Of a stretch of DNA of 64,000 nucleotides, positions 48,410 through 61,179 are shown piece after piece; position 1 is the stretch's first letter; each line of letters begins with the position of its first letter. The stretch comes from Apiospora phragmitis. Lineage: Eukaryota > Ascomycota > Sordariomycetes > Amphisphaeriales > Apiosporaceae. The notes beneath the pieces are model-generated. The model made no database searches and had not been told where the DNA came from. It saw only the letters and a list, made by a program, of their open reading frames with translations. Both the position numbers and the translations under genes were made by a program. The stretch is from the NCBI GenBank assembly GCA_038363925.1, contig JAQQWL010000011.1, forward strand, positions 6,076,001-6,140,000, read 5' to 3'.

Positions 48410-48975
48410 ATGCATTCTGCCCAACCTCCCTCCACTTGGGAGGATTCATCTTTTCTTGACCCTTTCTCTGGAAGACACCACCAAACGGCTATCGTGACAC
48501 TGTCTCGTCCCGGAAGCCCTAGTGACACCAGCAGATACCATTCCTGAACTTGAACACTGTCTCACTGATAGACATACCGGTTATATGACCTGTTATCCAA
48601 GTGGTCATTCCATTTGTGGCTCCACTGGTTATCCGAGTGGTTGCCGAAGTGGTTATTCAAGACAGGTTAGTACACTACACACTTACCGATCAACAGCTAT
48701 CCTACCCTAGCTTGTGTGGTCCCATGCTAACTAGTAGTCGCCACTATAGCCGAGAGTCGACCACCATGCCGACGAACAAGACGACGTTCAAGATGTCCAC
48801 CGATGGTATTGCCCTGGGCATCGCCACTGTTGCCATCGCCGCCGTCTTCCTCGCTGCAACCTGGTGTCTCGTGCTCGGGGCCAAGAGATGGCAGGACCCG
48901 TGCAGTGCGGTGCTATTACCACACAACCTGAACCCCATGGACTTGCGGGAGCTACGGGGGAGGATATTGGGTTAG
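48410..48975 (+). CDS. Candidate small gene, structure unresolved
   Basis: The ATG at 48410 follows a TATA box and CA-rich leader. It opens a 45-aa frame (MHSAQPPSTWEDSSFLDPFS) ending at 48547. Overlapping it in another frame is a protein-like stretch with GY-PSG repeats and Cys (GYMTCYPSGHSICGSTGYPS), ending at a GTTAGT donor at 48665. After a GCTAACTAG branch/acceptor region there is a 69-aa frame (48766-48975) with Kozak-like ACCACCATG and one TM helix (GIALGIATVAIAAVFLAATWC). These may be exons of one small membrane protein gene with a frame lesion, or two short genes. No family recognised. Confidence 0.3.
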
Positions 48976-51382
48976 GCTGAGTGGAGGAGATGCATGAATA
49001 CCGTCGTCGATGCGTGGAAGGATATGACGGCCTGGATGCGACGAGTACATATGCGCGGAAATAGAGGGCTGGGCAAGATCGGAACGACTACAATACCATA
49101 ACACTGGTTTCTTATAGAAACCCTACTAGTTGAAATTACTTCTTTGCCAAAACGCTGCCGGTTGAAATCGCAACTTGTGAACAACGCCTGTCAACAATGT
49201 CTGTTCTGAGTGTAAAGTGGTGCCATGTGAAGAGGGAGTAATTCGAAGATCTGTTGATGCTTGGCTGTATATACACACCAAGTAAGACACCCTAGGCTAC
49301 GTAGACCAACAGTTTGTGATGTTTAGGGATGGTACTCGTCCTAAACACTTCCTATCCATACTCGTCCAGCAACTGGCTTGCAAGCCTCTGCGTGGTGCCA
49401 TCTCTTGCAAAAACACTAGATAGACCTCCCTCGTATGATCGCTAGGGAAGACCTACCTACCGGAGACATGGTCTCGAACAAGAGAGCCCCAACGCTAGTC
49501 ATTATACAAAATTGGACCAAGCACAGCCTCAATCAAGCCCTCACGCAAGTGTAGACATTCGCTCGCTCAGATGTCGCAGTGACTCTCCACTCATTGGCTG
49601 ACCACTGGAAGGGGAAGTGAGGTTGCCATGAGGGCTGTGGGCCGGAGGGTGGAGGGTTTAGGGCTGAGTACTATAGAACGTACGGGATGCTATGACAGCG
49701 CATCCGTGCTGGGAAAAATAAGCCTCACCTCTGCCCTACCCTAACCTCTCCGTGAGTCAGCTATATCGTACACCGCTAATTAGTGTTCTTTCCTAGTCCT
49801 AATTGACAATGCCTCACATGAATAATTTTGTAGCATTGGGTATAGGTGCGTGGCCATTATGATAGCCCCAACCGCACCAACCGCATCACAGTATTGTGGG
49901 ATGGGGTCGGGCACTGACGCAGGGACCCGATCACGAGGCGATTGAGTTGCGGTAGCTGGTTAGGGACTGATGTGGATAAACTAGCAGGACTGGACCTGGA
50001 CCCTGAGGTTGCTATTCTATGCGCCAAACACGTCGGTCTCCGATGCGGATTTTCCAAAATGCCATCCTGCCCATCATGATAACTGCCTGGCAAGACCGGC
50101 TAGAGGAAAATAAGATGATAATGAAAATAAACACGTGTCCTCGCTCTAATGCTAATCCCGACACCCAGCCATGCTAACGCCTCCTCCTGATGAAAATGAT
50201 TTTCCCGTGCACCCGGAATCAAATAACACCTTCCCAATGCACCATCATGTCCAGAACCAGAAACACCAAGTGGTTCCACATACGCTGCAAGCAAGAAAAT
50301 GACCAAAAAAACATATTGTGGCCGTAAAAATACAGAGAGGCCATGCTTGAAAGGCTGGGGCTATATGCATGTGCTGTGTGGGGGATATATGGCGGGTAAA
50401 TAGGAAGTTGTGAATACAAGCAGCAATTGTGCTGCTATGAGTGCAAAAATTGTATGTGTGGTGTGGGAATGCCGCATGCGATGCCATGTGGATAGCGCGG
50501 TATGGTGCGGGCATGATGATGGATTGTAAAGAGTCACCAAGCCAGGCTCAGCCTATGGAGACTTTCACATGCTGGTCGTAGTCTGCAGCAGCCTATGCCG
50601 TTTGAAACGCGCAGAAGCATTGCCCTTGTCACTAAGGGTGAAAGGGGAAAAAAATGCAAGAATAGACAGCGCGAGCGATGGGACGACTGCAACGCGATGC
50701 ATCATGCCAGCCAGCATTGCAGACTGTTCTGTTCCACCCGCCACGTCAAGCTCTGGCTGGATGCTTCCCACTGCTGGTGGTTCGAGCTGGTTTTATTCCG
50801 CCCACCGAGGAGAGGCGAATCAGGGATTGCTGGGTTCGCGCGAATTCGGAGCTTCTCGCAGTCCATACACTTCCCAGAAATTCTTCTAGAATGCTGCAGA
50901 TATCCACCTGCCCGGTGCATGTTCGCCGGCAGAGTGGAGTAATCTGTAGACAATCATAACTTTCTTTGTTATGGAGGCCACGATCTCGGGACTTGCCAGG
51001 GGCTGCCCCACGGCTGTGACGAAGGGAGGGGCGGGTCGCACCCGTCCTTGCTGCTTGCCGTTTTCGCTGGGCGCTTCGCTTTTCGTTGTGTAATGAAATG
51101 CCTTGGACCCGTCGGTGCAAACTTTTCTTTCCGCTCCGTGGTTTGGCTCTGATACGAGTTTCACCGACACAATATGCCAACCCCTTTTCGGGCCTCAATG
51201 GGCGGTTTGGCATACAGAGCCCTCGACTCTCTCTGCCCCACAACAGCGTAGGAAGTACCCTTATCCTTTGGGCCATGCGGCAAGAAGGTGCGTATAGCAA
51301 GTGCGCTCTCAGGCTGAGAGAGCATGCCTCGAAAACGCTGTAATTGTAGGAATGTTGTAAAACAAAAAGCCTTTGCTCGGCC
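48976..51382. other. Intergenic region
   Basis: About 2.4 kb with no recognised gene. The last kilobase before 51,383 is GC-normal and likely includes the 3' UTR of the minus-strand gene. Confidence 0.4.
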
Positions 51383-52989
51383 TCAAAAGCTGTCTTGCGA
51401 AACCGAAATCCATCTAACGGGGACTCCGTCAGATCCAATATCGTAGACCTTGGAATTGAGCTGGCGGGGTGGTAATAACCAACGAGCATGCCCCTCTCGC
51501 TGATCATCCAACTTGCCGCGCTTGCGCATCAAATGCTCCATAACCGCTATACGAATGAAGTCGGAATTCTCACGGATCTCTCGCTGCCGCGGCCCTGGAG
51601 GCATCGTAGAGGTTGCTGTTGCCTTGGGTGATTCTGGTGGCGGTGGGAGAGCTCCACGGCTGGCCGCTGGGGAGGAACTCCTCGAACGTTGCACTTTATA
51701 AGTCTGCATCTGGATCGAAGCAGTGTAGCTGCGCGTTGACGCAGCACCTCCTGTTCGGACCTCAAGCCGAGCGCTGCTGGTAGGGTTGAGATAGCGACGC
51801 ATCGCCTCGCTGGGCTCATCCTCCAACACAGGTGGCCGTTTCTCGTCCGTGAATGGCACAGTAGGATCGACCGTTAGAAGTGACCGCACGAGCAAATCTT
51901 CGGGCGGAATTGACGAAGACGTAAACTGAGAGATAGATTTGGCGGCGGACCGCAGAACTCGAATAGACGCCGTCAAATTTGACTTGAGGGCTGTCTTGAA
52001 CGGCAGAAAGACAGTGTTCTGTTGCTTATCTGAACGAGCTGGCAAAGGGTCAAATACCCTGAACTCTACCTGGTCAACGTCGGCAGTAAGCTTAGAAGAC
52101 AGTGGATGGTCCGGTTCTTCGCCTGGCGGAGAGGGGAGAGGCTCAAGCGACCTGCGCGGCTGTCGAAACCTTTTGCTTCTTGGCGTGACCGGACTGTCAA
52201 ACGAAGGCATCGTACCAGTGCCCAGGGAATCGCCTAGCGACGGTAGGCTTTCGAACGAGCCTGGCCGTGATGATAAAGTGGATGTGAAAACACTATCCGA
52301 AATCGACGCGTCCTCCTCGCCTAGCTCGTCTGGGGGGCTCAGCAACATATCTAACGGACTCCGGCTAAATGGCGACAGGCTAGAAGGTGTGAGGCATAGT
52401 TCCTGGCTCAGGTCTTTTTCGGATACCTGGGATCGAGGAACGATGGAGTCGACGGTCATGCGTGCTTCTTTGCGCTGACGCTGCTTCGTACTTCCACGCC
52501 TATTAGGCGGCGGTATATTCGTCCCAGCCAAAAGTGCAGCGACAGATGGGGGTCGGCATCCGGCGACCGAAGCTCTCGCCCTCGGGACCCTGTGCTTGAC
52601 GATCGCCGGCTTGATTGATCATGGTACCGGGACTTCATGTGGTGCTTGTTGACGGCTTCCATCTTTGACTTCACGGGTATCTGCACAGCACTCGTTGGCG
52701 TCATCGGACGAGCTGTCGCGTTGGCTGTAGGTGTTGACTTCGGGCTGCGACAGGGCGAGGTAGCCCGAGTATCCGGCTCTTTGCGTTTTGCCATTTTCTC
52801 GGTCGCGTATCCAGATTGCGAAGATTCGGAGGAGGGTTGGTTGGGGATGATCTTCGTTGTTGATGAAGCATCTCTCCGCTGAAGGAAAGCAAATCGTTGC
52901 TTGGAAGGAGTTGGCGTCGTTGATGGGTTGGAAGAAAGGGGAAGTTGGGACTGGCGGGAGTAGAAGAAGGACTTTGGTGTCATCATCAT
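51383..52989 (-). CDS. Ser/Pro-rich conserved hypothetical protein
   Basis: Two reading blocks on the minus strand: 52989-52628 and 52589-51383. Removing 38 nt (52627-52590, which begin GTACC and end CACAG) joins them in frame to give 522 aa. The first block is disordered and Ser/Thr/Pro-rich. At the joint the sequence becomes SRVPRARAS and PPSVAALLAGTNIPPPNRR, which looks like a conserved ascomycete motif, supporting the join. The second half contains an ordered-looking segment (ASIRVLRSAAKSISQFTSSS, PEDLLVRSLLTVDP) and a helical region (NSDFIRIAVMEHLMRKRGKL). No catalytic motif, signal peptide or TM helix. Function unknown. 38 nt would be an unusually short intron, so a frame error at this site is the alternative. 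Confidence 0.7.
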
Positions 52990-55900
52990 CCTAGTCTCGG
53001 TGATTGGAAGGCGGGTTCAACGGCCGCCCTTTCCAGAAGCCTTATATTCGGTGTTGGGTATCCTTAACCTGAGGGCTGGGACTCGCTCCTGCACAAGGGT
53101 TCTGCTGCGGGGCATACTAACGCCGCAAGGCACAGTCAGTTGGATACAAAGCCAATTCCAGCAGTCTCAAGTCCAGTAGAGGGCGACACGCGAGCGATCG
53201 GTTGTCGGTACGAGCGAGTACCAGTTTTTGGGACCAGTCAATTGAGTCGTGATCGTGTGCCGCAGGCACGCAGGGTGGGTGTTTTCAGTACGTAATGGCG
53301 CCCGCGCTGAAATGCAGGACCCGTACAGGAATGATGTCGGTCGTGTGTGCGTCGATCTGTAATGTAACCAGACAAAAAAATAGGGTAGTTGGCAGGTTTC
53401 GCTCGATGGTACCCGTGATAATGGTCCAGAAAGAATATATTTCGCTGAAAGGAAACCTTTGTCTTGGTCGTGTAGGGAGTATTGGGGTGTGTTTATGGGT
53501 GCCGATTCATCAGCGGGATCCTTATCTCTGCTCTACTCTGAGAAGGCGAACCTCGGAGGAGATGGGACTAAAGGTAGCCTAATCGTCTTCGCGCGAATGC
53601 AACTCTATCGGAGTATACATGTACCTTCTAGGCCCCCTCCGTAAGATATCTTTAATACGACTATGAGACTATCGAAAGAATCTAACAGGAGAGGAGTAAG
53701 TGGGAAGAAGGGCTGAAAAGAATGGGAAGCACGAGTAAGTGGTAAGAGTAGGGAGCCAGGAAGCCAGGAGGAAGCCAAGGCAGAGAAGAATCAAGTACTC
53801 CGTAAGCTACACATAAACCAGATACAGTATCTCAGGCAGGGTAACAGCATCCGAGTCACATAGGCCCCGCTGGGTTAGATAGCTCGAATAGCAGAACCCT
53901 GCACCCCGTAGAACCCGTAGAACCCGTTGGCACTGGTGTTTGGTTTCCTCAGGCTCTGTTTGGGCAGGTAACAAAGCAGTCCGGGGAGGGGAGGGGGGCT
54001 TGGGCTGGCGGTGTCTTGCTGTATTGTGGCGGTATGTAACCTAGGCTCCCTAGGGTGTTGGGTATGTCATGTATGAGGTCCAGTTAGGAGGTTAGGTAGA
54101 CGTACTTGTAGCTCCGTACATGGCTGGGATATGCACTCGGCCTGTCTGATCAGGAGGTGGGATTCGTAGGGGTCCAGCTGGGGCCGTACCTTGGTTCACT
54201 TGCATGCCAATGCCATAATGTGGGGGGTCCATCGACGTTGCTTGTTTTCCAATCTACATGTACCTCAGTAACCTTAGGTTGGTAGGCACTTCGACTTCGG
54301 TACATGCTGCGACTTGTCACATCAAATTGATGACATACCACCCGACATTGTTCGGATACGAATAAATTCAGCATAAAGGCCGCCCAACCCGGTTTGCGCA
54401 ATTAAGTGATGACAGGTATCCAACAAACAGCTATTGACGTTGGCTGGCGGTGGGTGCCCATCCCAGGTGCAAGGCCATATCGAGTCCAGTCCAAGATAGA
54501 AGTAAAACTTTCAAGGCACTACCCGCAAACTCTCGGATCTTCAGCTCAGTTGACTAAAGTCCGGTCGGGCTACCAATAACTACGGTTCGTTATCTTCTTT
54601 CGACTGAACCAGCAGAGCCGGCCTGTGTTGTGAAAACACTGCATGACATAAGTACAAAAGTATGATAAGTCAAGGTCACGCTTGCTTTTGCAGCTACGGA
54701 TAAGGTACCTAGCTCAACTCTCGGCCATCAGTATCTCAAATAATAAGATAGGATGAATCCAATGCGTGCCTCGCTTTCTTTGCTCTGAAACGACTGCAGC
54801 TGCACCTGTAGTTTTCGGCGGTAACGTGCTGGGTATTGCTTTTCTTCAGGCTCTATTCGGAGGTGCTGCATCCATTATTATTTTCGGACCGGCGAGACCG
54901 GTCACAATGAGGACCACATTCATTCATCCAGCCAACTCATCCTGCAGAAGTGATATGCCCTTGGATTGGTGGCACGTGGACGTCATCCCCGTTGGTCTCC
55001 TCGTCTGGCGCATTCAGCAACAAAATTCATCAGGATCTTCTACGTATGGATTCTACAATAATACTGGTTCCTGTTGACTCATACAGCGCCGGCTTGGTCC
55101 GATGGCCCAGTTTCTCAATGATTACTGTGAACCGCACAGAACAGGCAGCCCTATTCAGTGAAACCCGAAGGTTCTGGCCAGCCCCGAAACTACAATCCGT
55201 TCAATGCATTCAATCTTGCGCGAATACTTAGGTGAGCACGGTGAGGTAGCAACAGCGAGCGGAAAGATGGGTAGGTACCTACTTTACTGAAGGCACCACC
55301 TTCCCCAGTGCCGGGCGAGATGATTTCCATCACCCGGCTCCATCCTGACTGCTGATTGACCGCAATGTTCAACCCGGGAACCTATGGCCCTCTACTGTTG
55401 TGGTCTATTGACCTGATTCCACATGCTTTGATAATCCCCATGGGATCAGCTACCTGCATCTCGTATTGGGTCTTTGGACAGAGCCCTCAAGAGCATCGGC
55501 ACCCGCGGTATCCCATCACAGCATCACATCGCAATTGCGGCGTCTTTTGCTTTGTCTATTGTTACGCCATGACCGATCTTACTGTATCATGCGAGCTTGG
55601 GTTGCCGGTTAACCTTGAGCTGGGCTTGCACTAGCAGCCCTTGGCGTATAACTAACATCATGCCCAAGAATGCCCGTTCGATCAGTCAATATTCAATGAA
55701 AATGGTGTTGCCAGTCTGTTGGTTTGGATCGCATGGTGTTGCCCGTCCTGAAGTTTGCTCTATTGGAGAAGATTACTCACCCCAGACCAGCCACAGCAAG
55801 TAACGCCAGTAACGAGTAACGACGCTTCAGTTAACCCCACACTACCACTACATGCCCATGCGTCAAGCCGTACATGAAAAAGGTTCCCTTATCGCCATCT

Positions 55901-57373
55901 CATCATTGGCTTCTCCTACTCGGTTCCCCACGAATTGTTTTAGCACCAGGCTGTTGTGGAATAGGTAAGTAGTCACACACCACCATCAACCACCCTCCCT
56001 CATCGCAACACGTGTGCCTCTTCCAAGGGAGGCGATGATGACATCTATCTCCCACCCAACGAACGACATGTGAACATGACAGTGACTTCGTGACGAATGG
56101 GCGAGAGAGGCACGCGGTTGGGTGGACAATGCGAGACTGGTCCGAGACCCCCTGCTGCATCCTTATCTTTTCGTACGACAGATTCAAAACCTCCAAGACA
56201 CCTAAACCCAATCAGACTTTATGTCTGGAACAGCAGCACACCAACTACCTATCTACAACATAGTAAGTCAACACCACACAACAGGATCCTGATAAACTCT
56301 TTTGCGGGGTAATAAGGCGTGGACCGTGGACGGGAACCAAGCCCGATGCCCAATTAGCAACATAGCATGCGCTAATAAGACTAGGGATCTCCCATGTGCA
56401 TTCCCACCAACTACTACAAGGTAGCCTCCGAAGCAGATAGCAGGTAGCCAGACGATGACACGGCGGTTCGTCACTGTGCCCTAGCAGGCTGATCGCACAC
56501 CTCCGCGGAGCGGATCGAGAAGTAAAAAGCGTGCAAGATCATCCTCTTGAAAAGCTCTCCAGTTTTCCCCTTAAATCCAGCCAAATCACGTCTACGTATC
56601 CCAAAGCATTCAATGAAGAGCTTGGTTAGACCCCGTCGCCGGGGATCTGACGGGAGCACGAACTGGAAAAGAATACCAGGGACACATGCGAGGTTGAAAG
56701 ACAGTGGGTTACCGGAGACTGGCAACCCACCTGACGCTCTTTTTCATTCTAAATGCTTCTGGTTATCGTTGGACAATCCAAGGCACGGCATCCTGACGAT
56801 GCACTGATGAAGAGAACAGAGCGGGAAGAAAACTAGGTAGAGTAGAGAGCATGTATCCTTGCTTGAAACTTGACATGTGTACTGAGTCAGGAACCCGGCG
56901 ACATCTGACATACCACCCCTGGAGCTGGACTTGATAAGATGTCTACAGAGAACCACAAACCGGTTCTTTCCCTCTTCCCGTCGAACGATGAAGTCATACT
57001 GAACGAGCTACCGACGGAGTCGTATTGCGATACTACACTCAGTGCGATCCAGCGCTTTCTGGTTGATATCGAGGAAGTAGATAGTCGCCAGCACGACCAC
57101 CAGTACATGAAGTCGGGACTTCACATAATACCATTCGCAAACTATAATCGAGCTGTCAAGTTGTGAAACAAGCCATTCATCCCATGCAGTATAGTAATCA
57201 TAAGGCGTAGCAAGCATAACAAATACGGAAAGAAACCAGGAACACCGACGCACCTCCCACATGATAAGCCATCCGTACAATGACAGTTGAGAAGGAACAT
57301 GAAAACTGCAGAAGGACCCTTCCGTTGTCACACGCCAAAGCTTGGTGGCTGACGATGATACCTCTCACGCTCC
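52990..57373. other. Long gene-poor intergenic region
   Basis: About 4.4 kb. I recognise no conserved gene. Open frames at 54,766-55,077 and 55,356-55,634 begin without suitable ATG context or splice signals. A 75-aa frame from ATG 56939 to 57166 (MSTENHKPVLSLFPSNDEVI) is the most protein-like item but has no known motif; it would overlap the 3' flank of the rhodopsin-domain gene. Confidence 0.35.
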
Positions 57374-58952
57374 CTAGGGGCCATCATCATCAGACCCAGG
57401 CCTCCTTTCTAGCGCCGTTCTCCAGTCCGATGTTGACCACTTCCTTATCATGATGAACCCCACCTTCTTCTTCTTCTCCTTCGTCGTCGTCGTCGTCCGG
57501 CCTGCGGGCCGGCGGGTGATACTGCGCCATGAAATCAGTCCGCACGACGTCTTCACGCGTCGGCAGGACGAGGCTTCGTCATCGCTGCGCCGCGACGACG
57601 CCGCGGCACTCCGCAGCCGGCCGATGCGCGCGGCCGCCCCCGCGCCGAGCACCATCTTGTCCGTCGCCGCCGAGACCGCCACCGTGTCGCGACGCTCGCG
57701 CTGCCGCGTCGTCGCCGTCGTTCCACCTCCCCATCCTTCTCCTCCTGACTTAGAAGAAGAAGCAGGGAACCATGTGCGCAGGAGGGGCCGCAAAGCCGGC
57801 GCCGAGGCCGTGATGATGGAGAGGTTGGCCTCGATGGCGATGATGACGAACGAGATGTTGGACGTCGGGTCTGGCTGGTTGAGCAGCACGTAGAGACCCC
57901 GGACCAAGAGGACGAGGTGGGATATGCCTACTAACGTCGTTCTGTTGGCAGGAGGTGAGCATGGGTGTGAGCAAGTTTGGGAGGAACTCAATAACTGCGA
58001 AACAAGCAGATAGACAAAACGGATAAGTAGAGGAGATGAATGGATGACGAGAAAGATCGAGACCGTGACTTACAGGAATCCTAATAGAAATACAAATATC
58101 AAGGCGATCTTCGTCCTCTTGGGTATTTGCAGCCCGACGAAGATGTGTAGGGGTAGTCCCAGTATCAAAAGGTCCAACACGATGTTAATAGCGCTCGCGG
58201 CCACGAACAATATCCGCCGATCCACACAGAACCCCTCCAATCGAGGCTTCCATGCCTTCTGTAACGGGAAGCACTGAAACACTATGGCGAAGAAGATCGA
58301 GAAAAAGCTGGCCAGGTTGATGGTGTTGACCCAGATGACGAAGCGCCGCACTCCCGGCTTCTGCCCGAAGAGACGGAGGAGCAGGAGGAGAAGGGATGAT
58401 TTGACGAGGGCCAATATGGGATTGTATAATATCTGGACGACATAGTTCCACACAGCCCCTTGCGTCGAGTCATGCGAAGGGATGTCTACAGCGCTCATGC
58501 CTATATAGTTCGTCACGATGACTTGGGGTGCGCGCAAGTCAGTATCAGATGATCGCAAGGCTTTTCAGGGGGTTCCCGCGTCCTACTCACACTCATAGCT
58601 TGCAACAGCCTCCGCGATTGCCAACGCCTACGCTCGCTGGTAAACAAGTGGACATTACAGGGCCGAATGTATTGACTTCATACCATTGCTGCACATATCA
58701 ACCCATCATCTTCCCATGAGTGTTAGCCTGGCTAAATCATCACGAAATTCGCCACGACAACATACCTAAACTGAACTGCCGCGTCGAAAGTTTTCCAGCC
58801 ACCCTCACAGAGACCACCATCAAGGCCAGTGCCGGAAACGAGATTACCACCACTATCGCGATATTCTGGTGTTCCATTCGAGGGCTCGCTGCAGGCTTCA
58901 CTAGTGCGCCTGTGTCGGGATAGGTAACCAGGGAGTCGTCAACCGAGGACAT
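57374..58952 (-). CDS. Rhodopsin-domain (Pth11/SAT4-like) membrane protein
   Basis: Five exons on the minus strand: 58952-58766, 58709-58684, 58627-58591, 58521-58074 and 57941-57374 (421 aa, frame closes). Exons 2 and 3 are only 26 and 37 nt, and joining them gives DDGLICAAMALAIAEAVASY, the expected second helix of the family. Exon 1 holds TM1 (NIAIVVVISFPALALMVVSV). Exon 4 carries several helices with LVKSSLLLLLLRLFG, WVNTINLASFFSIFFAIVFQ and the CVDRRILFVAASAINIVLDL region. Exon 5 completes VLLVRGLYVLLNQPDPTSN and a TM helix, then a long basic, low-complexity cytosolic tail. Such proteins are candidate surface receptors; ligand unknown. Intact, unlike the related gene at 20841. Confidence 0.87.
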
Positions 58953-60405
58953 CACGAAGGAAATATACGAGTATTAGACAAACACCTGTAGTCTTAACAT
59001 ATGATATAAATGGGGGATATTATACGACGTAAAGTAAGCCGCTCTCCAGTATAGTAGTCTTGGTCGGTGAGGACTCGTCAGGCGGACGGGATCAAGTCAT
59101 TGATATGAACAGGAAGAAGACCTGGACGGCAAAACTCCCTAATCCCTCTCCCACACGGTCTCGTTTGAGCCTTCCCCGGAGCTTTGCAGAAGCAGACGGC
59201 TCTCATCATAGAATATTTTGCCATAGATGCCATGATAGTTCGTAGCTGACACCATACAATTCAGCCTCCTGTCCCGCGAGTGTCAATTCTGGAGGATCGC
59301 CGCTGGGTTGAATATGCATCCAGCTTGTACTGTAATACAGATGCGAGTGGATATTGGACGAACTAAGAATTGCAACCATCTCGCTTTCTCAATGTTCTGA
59401 CGTGTGCAAGGATTCTGGAAGAATGCCTATCCAGTCGGTAACGCGGGAGTATCATGTTACCTGGTATATTGATCAATGTCTCATATCGTTTACCCCTTGC
59501 TATGATACTCTGAACAATCTGCCCCGGGAACTTAGAGGCCAGGAGAAGGGTCCAGTCCAGGTCACGAACGTTAGCCTTGAAGACCCCCCCTCACCACTGA
59601 TCATCACAGTGGTTGGGACGTAAGGTTTGACTGGTGAAAATCGCCTGGCCACCGTGGATCAAACAAGAGGGTACGACAGGCGTGAATAATATCATGCAAT
59701 CTACCAGACCAATATTCAAAGCCTGTTGGTCCAGTTAGCCGGTCGTCTGCATTGGGGGCGGCGGGGTTTGTTATGCATCCGACCGATTTTCTCGACGAGG
59801 GTGTTGCGTGACTTTCATGAAACCATATCCAAAGACGAGAAGAGGCCCAACCGCAATGATGTCTTCCCGTGATTCAGTGAATTGCATCTCGGAAACTTTT
59901 CGAAGGAGCAATTGTAATTTTCGTTACTTGAAGACGTCAATGGAATAATGCGGCTCAATCGGAGAGTGTTTTGTACACCGTCTCCCGTCCGGGTGAAGGT
60001 GGTAGGCTCGGTACCGACTGCATTGATGCAGGTCGATCATTCGTCTCAACTTGCGGGGGGTTACAAGTCACATAATGTTCGACACATTGCGCTGTAGGCA
60101 TAGGTACATTTATCCTACTCGCTGCTTTTTTGGTAAGTCTTGAAACAATTGGTTCCAGAAGCATATGATACCAGCTTCCTTCCCATCTCAACCTTTATGA
60201 CCAACTTCAATATTGCAATACGGGGTGAGGGTGAAGACCGAGATACGTAACGTGTGAGGCTACACACGCTCTGCTAAATCTCCCCCTTCTCTGATTCTCC
60301 CTCTTCCGGAGTAGAACTACAAGGTATAAGGGTTGGATCCAGCAAGTGTTGAGTTATTGGTCTATAGTGCAAGGTCATGCCGGGTCTATATCATTGCTCT
60401 TAAGT
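58953..60405. other. Intergenic region
   Basis: No gene recognised; AT/GC mix is normal and no inverted repeats stand out. Confidence 0.4.
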
Positions 60406-61179
60406 TCACTCGGCATCTTCGGCGTCTTGGGAATTCTCGTCGTCCTCCGCGACTGACAAGATGTTAATGCCTGCAGCTCCACCGACGGAGGTACTTCCAT
60501 CAGATCCTTTGGTGATCCCAAGACTGCCTCCTAGGTTCTTGGTGTTACCATTCTTGTCCACGATGATGCCCAGGTTGTCCTTGAATTGCTCCCCTTCCTT
60601 GACGGCAGTGAGATCCTCAGCGCTGCCACCTTTGCCTTTGGCAGGAGCGGCAGCTTCGCCCTTGGCTGGTTGTGCCTTTTCTCCGCCAGCGGCTGGGTTG
60701 GATGCTTTGTCGCCACGAGAACCGCCGGAGAGAATGACTCCCGGAGTAAGGCCACTCCCAGCGTTAGCAGTACCATTGGCTCTTTGGCGGGCTCCCTCGA
60801 GCGCAGCCAGGTTCTCGGCGGTCTGGTTTCTTGCTGCACCCTTTGTCTGGTCTTTACCCGCGCCTGTCTTCTTCTCCTTTCCGCCCGAACCGCCCAGTTT
60901 AAGACCGCCGGCGCCTCCGATTTGGATGCCACCGTTCTCGAATTTGACTTGACGCTTGGCGAGAGGAGGAGCCTTGTAGGCCTTGGCAAGAGCAGAAGAC
61001 AGAACCATGATATTGGCATGCGCCGCGGGAGAACCCTAATCGGCATTTGTCAGTCATACCATCCGAGAAGAGTAAGAGGGGAAACGAAGGTATAGACTTA
61101 CTGTGAAGGTGATCTTTTCGCATACCCCTACATGGAGGAAAGAGATAGCCGCAACGGCGACAGCAAGAGTAACACGCAT
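60406..61179 (-). CDS. Secreted Gly/Ala/Lys-rich protein with a Kex2-like site
   Basis: Two exons on the minus strand, 61179-61102 and 61035-60406 (235 aa, frame closes, intron GTAAGT...TTAG). A signal peptide (VTLAVAVAAISFLHVGVC) is followed by KITFT-GSPAAHANIMVLSS, then a dibasic Kex2-type site LAKR before QVKFENGGIQIGGAGG. The rest is low-complexity and rich in Gly, Ala and Lys with repeated AKG/GGS units. The last part is more regular (DNLGIIVDKNGNTKNLGGSL) and ends in an acidic tail. It probably is exported and processed once after KR. Family not recognised; it could be a wall-associated or effector-like protein, but nothing shows a specific activity. Confidence 0.8.

Noticed and set aside
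54766..55634. Open frames of 90-100 codons
   Set aside because: They depend on non-ATG starts or lack splice and promoter context, and show no conserved motifs.
60406..61179. Secreted Gly/Ala-rich protein as a RiPP precursor
   Set aside because: It has only one KR processing site and no repeated core peptides, and lies over 20 kb from the UstYa gene.
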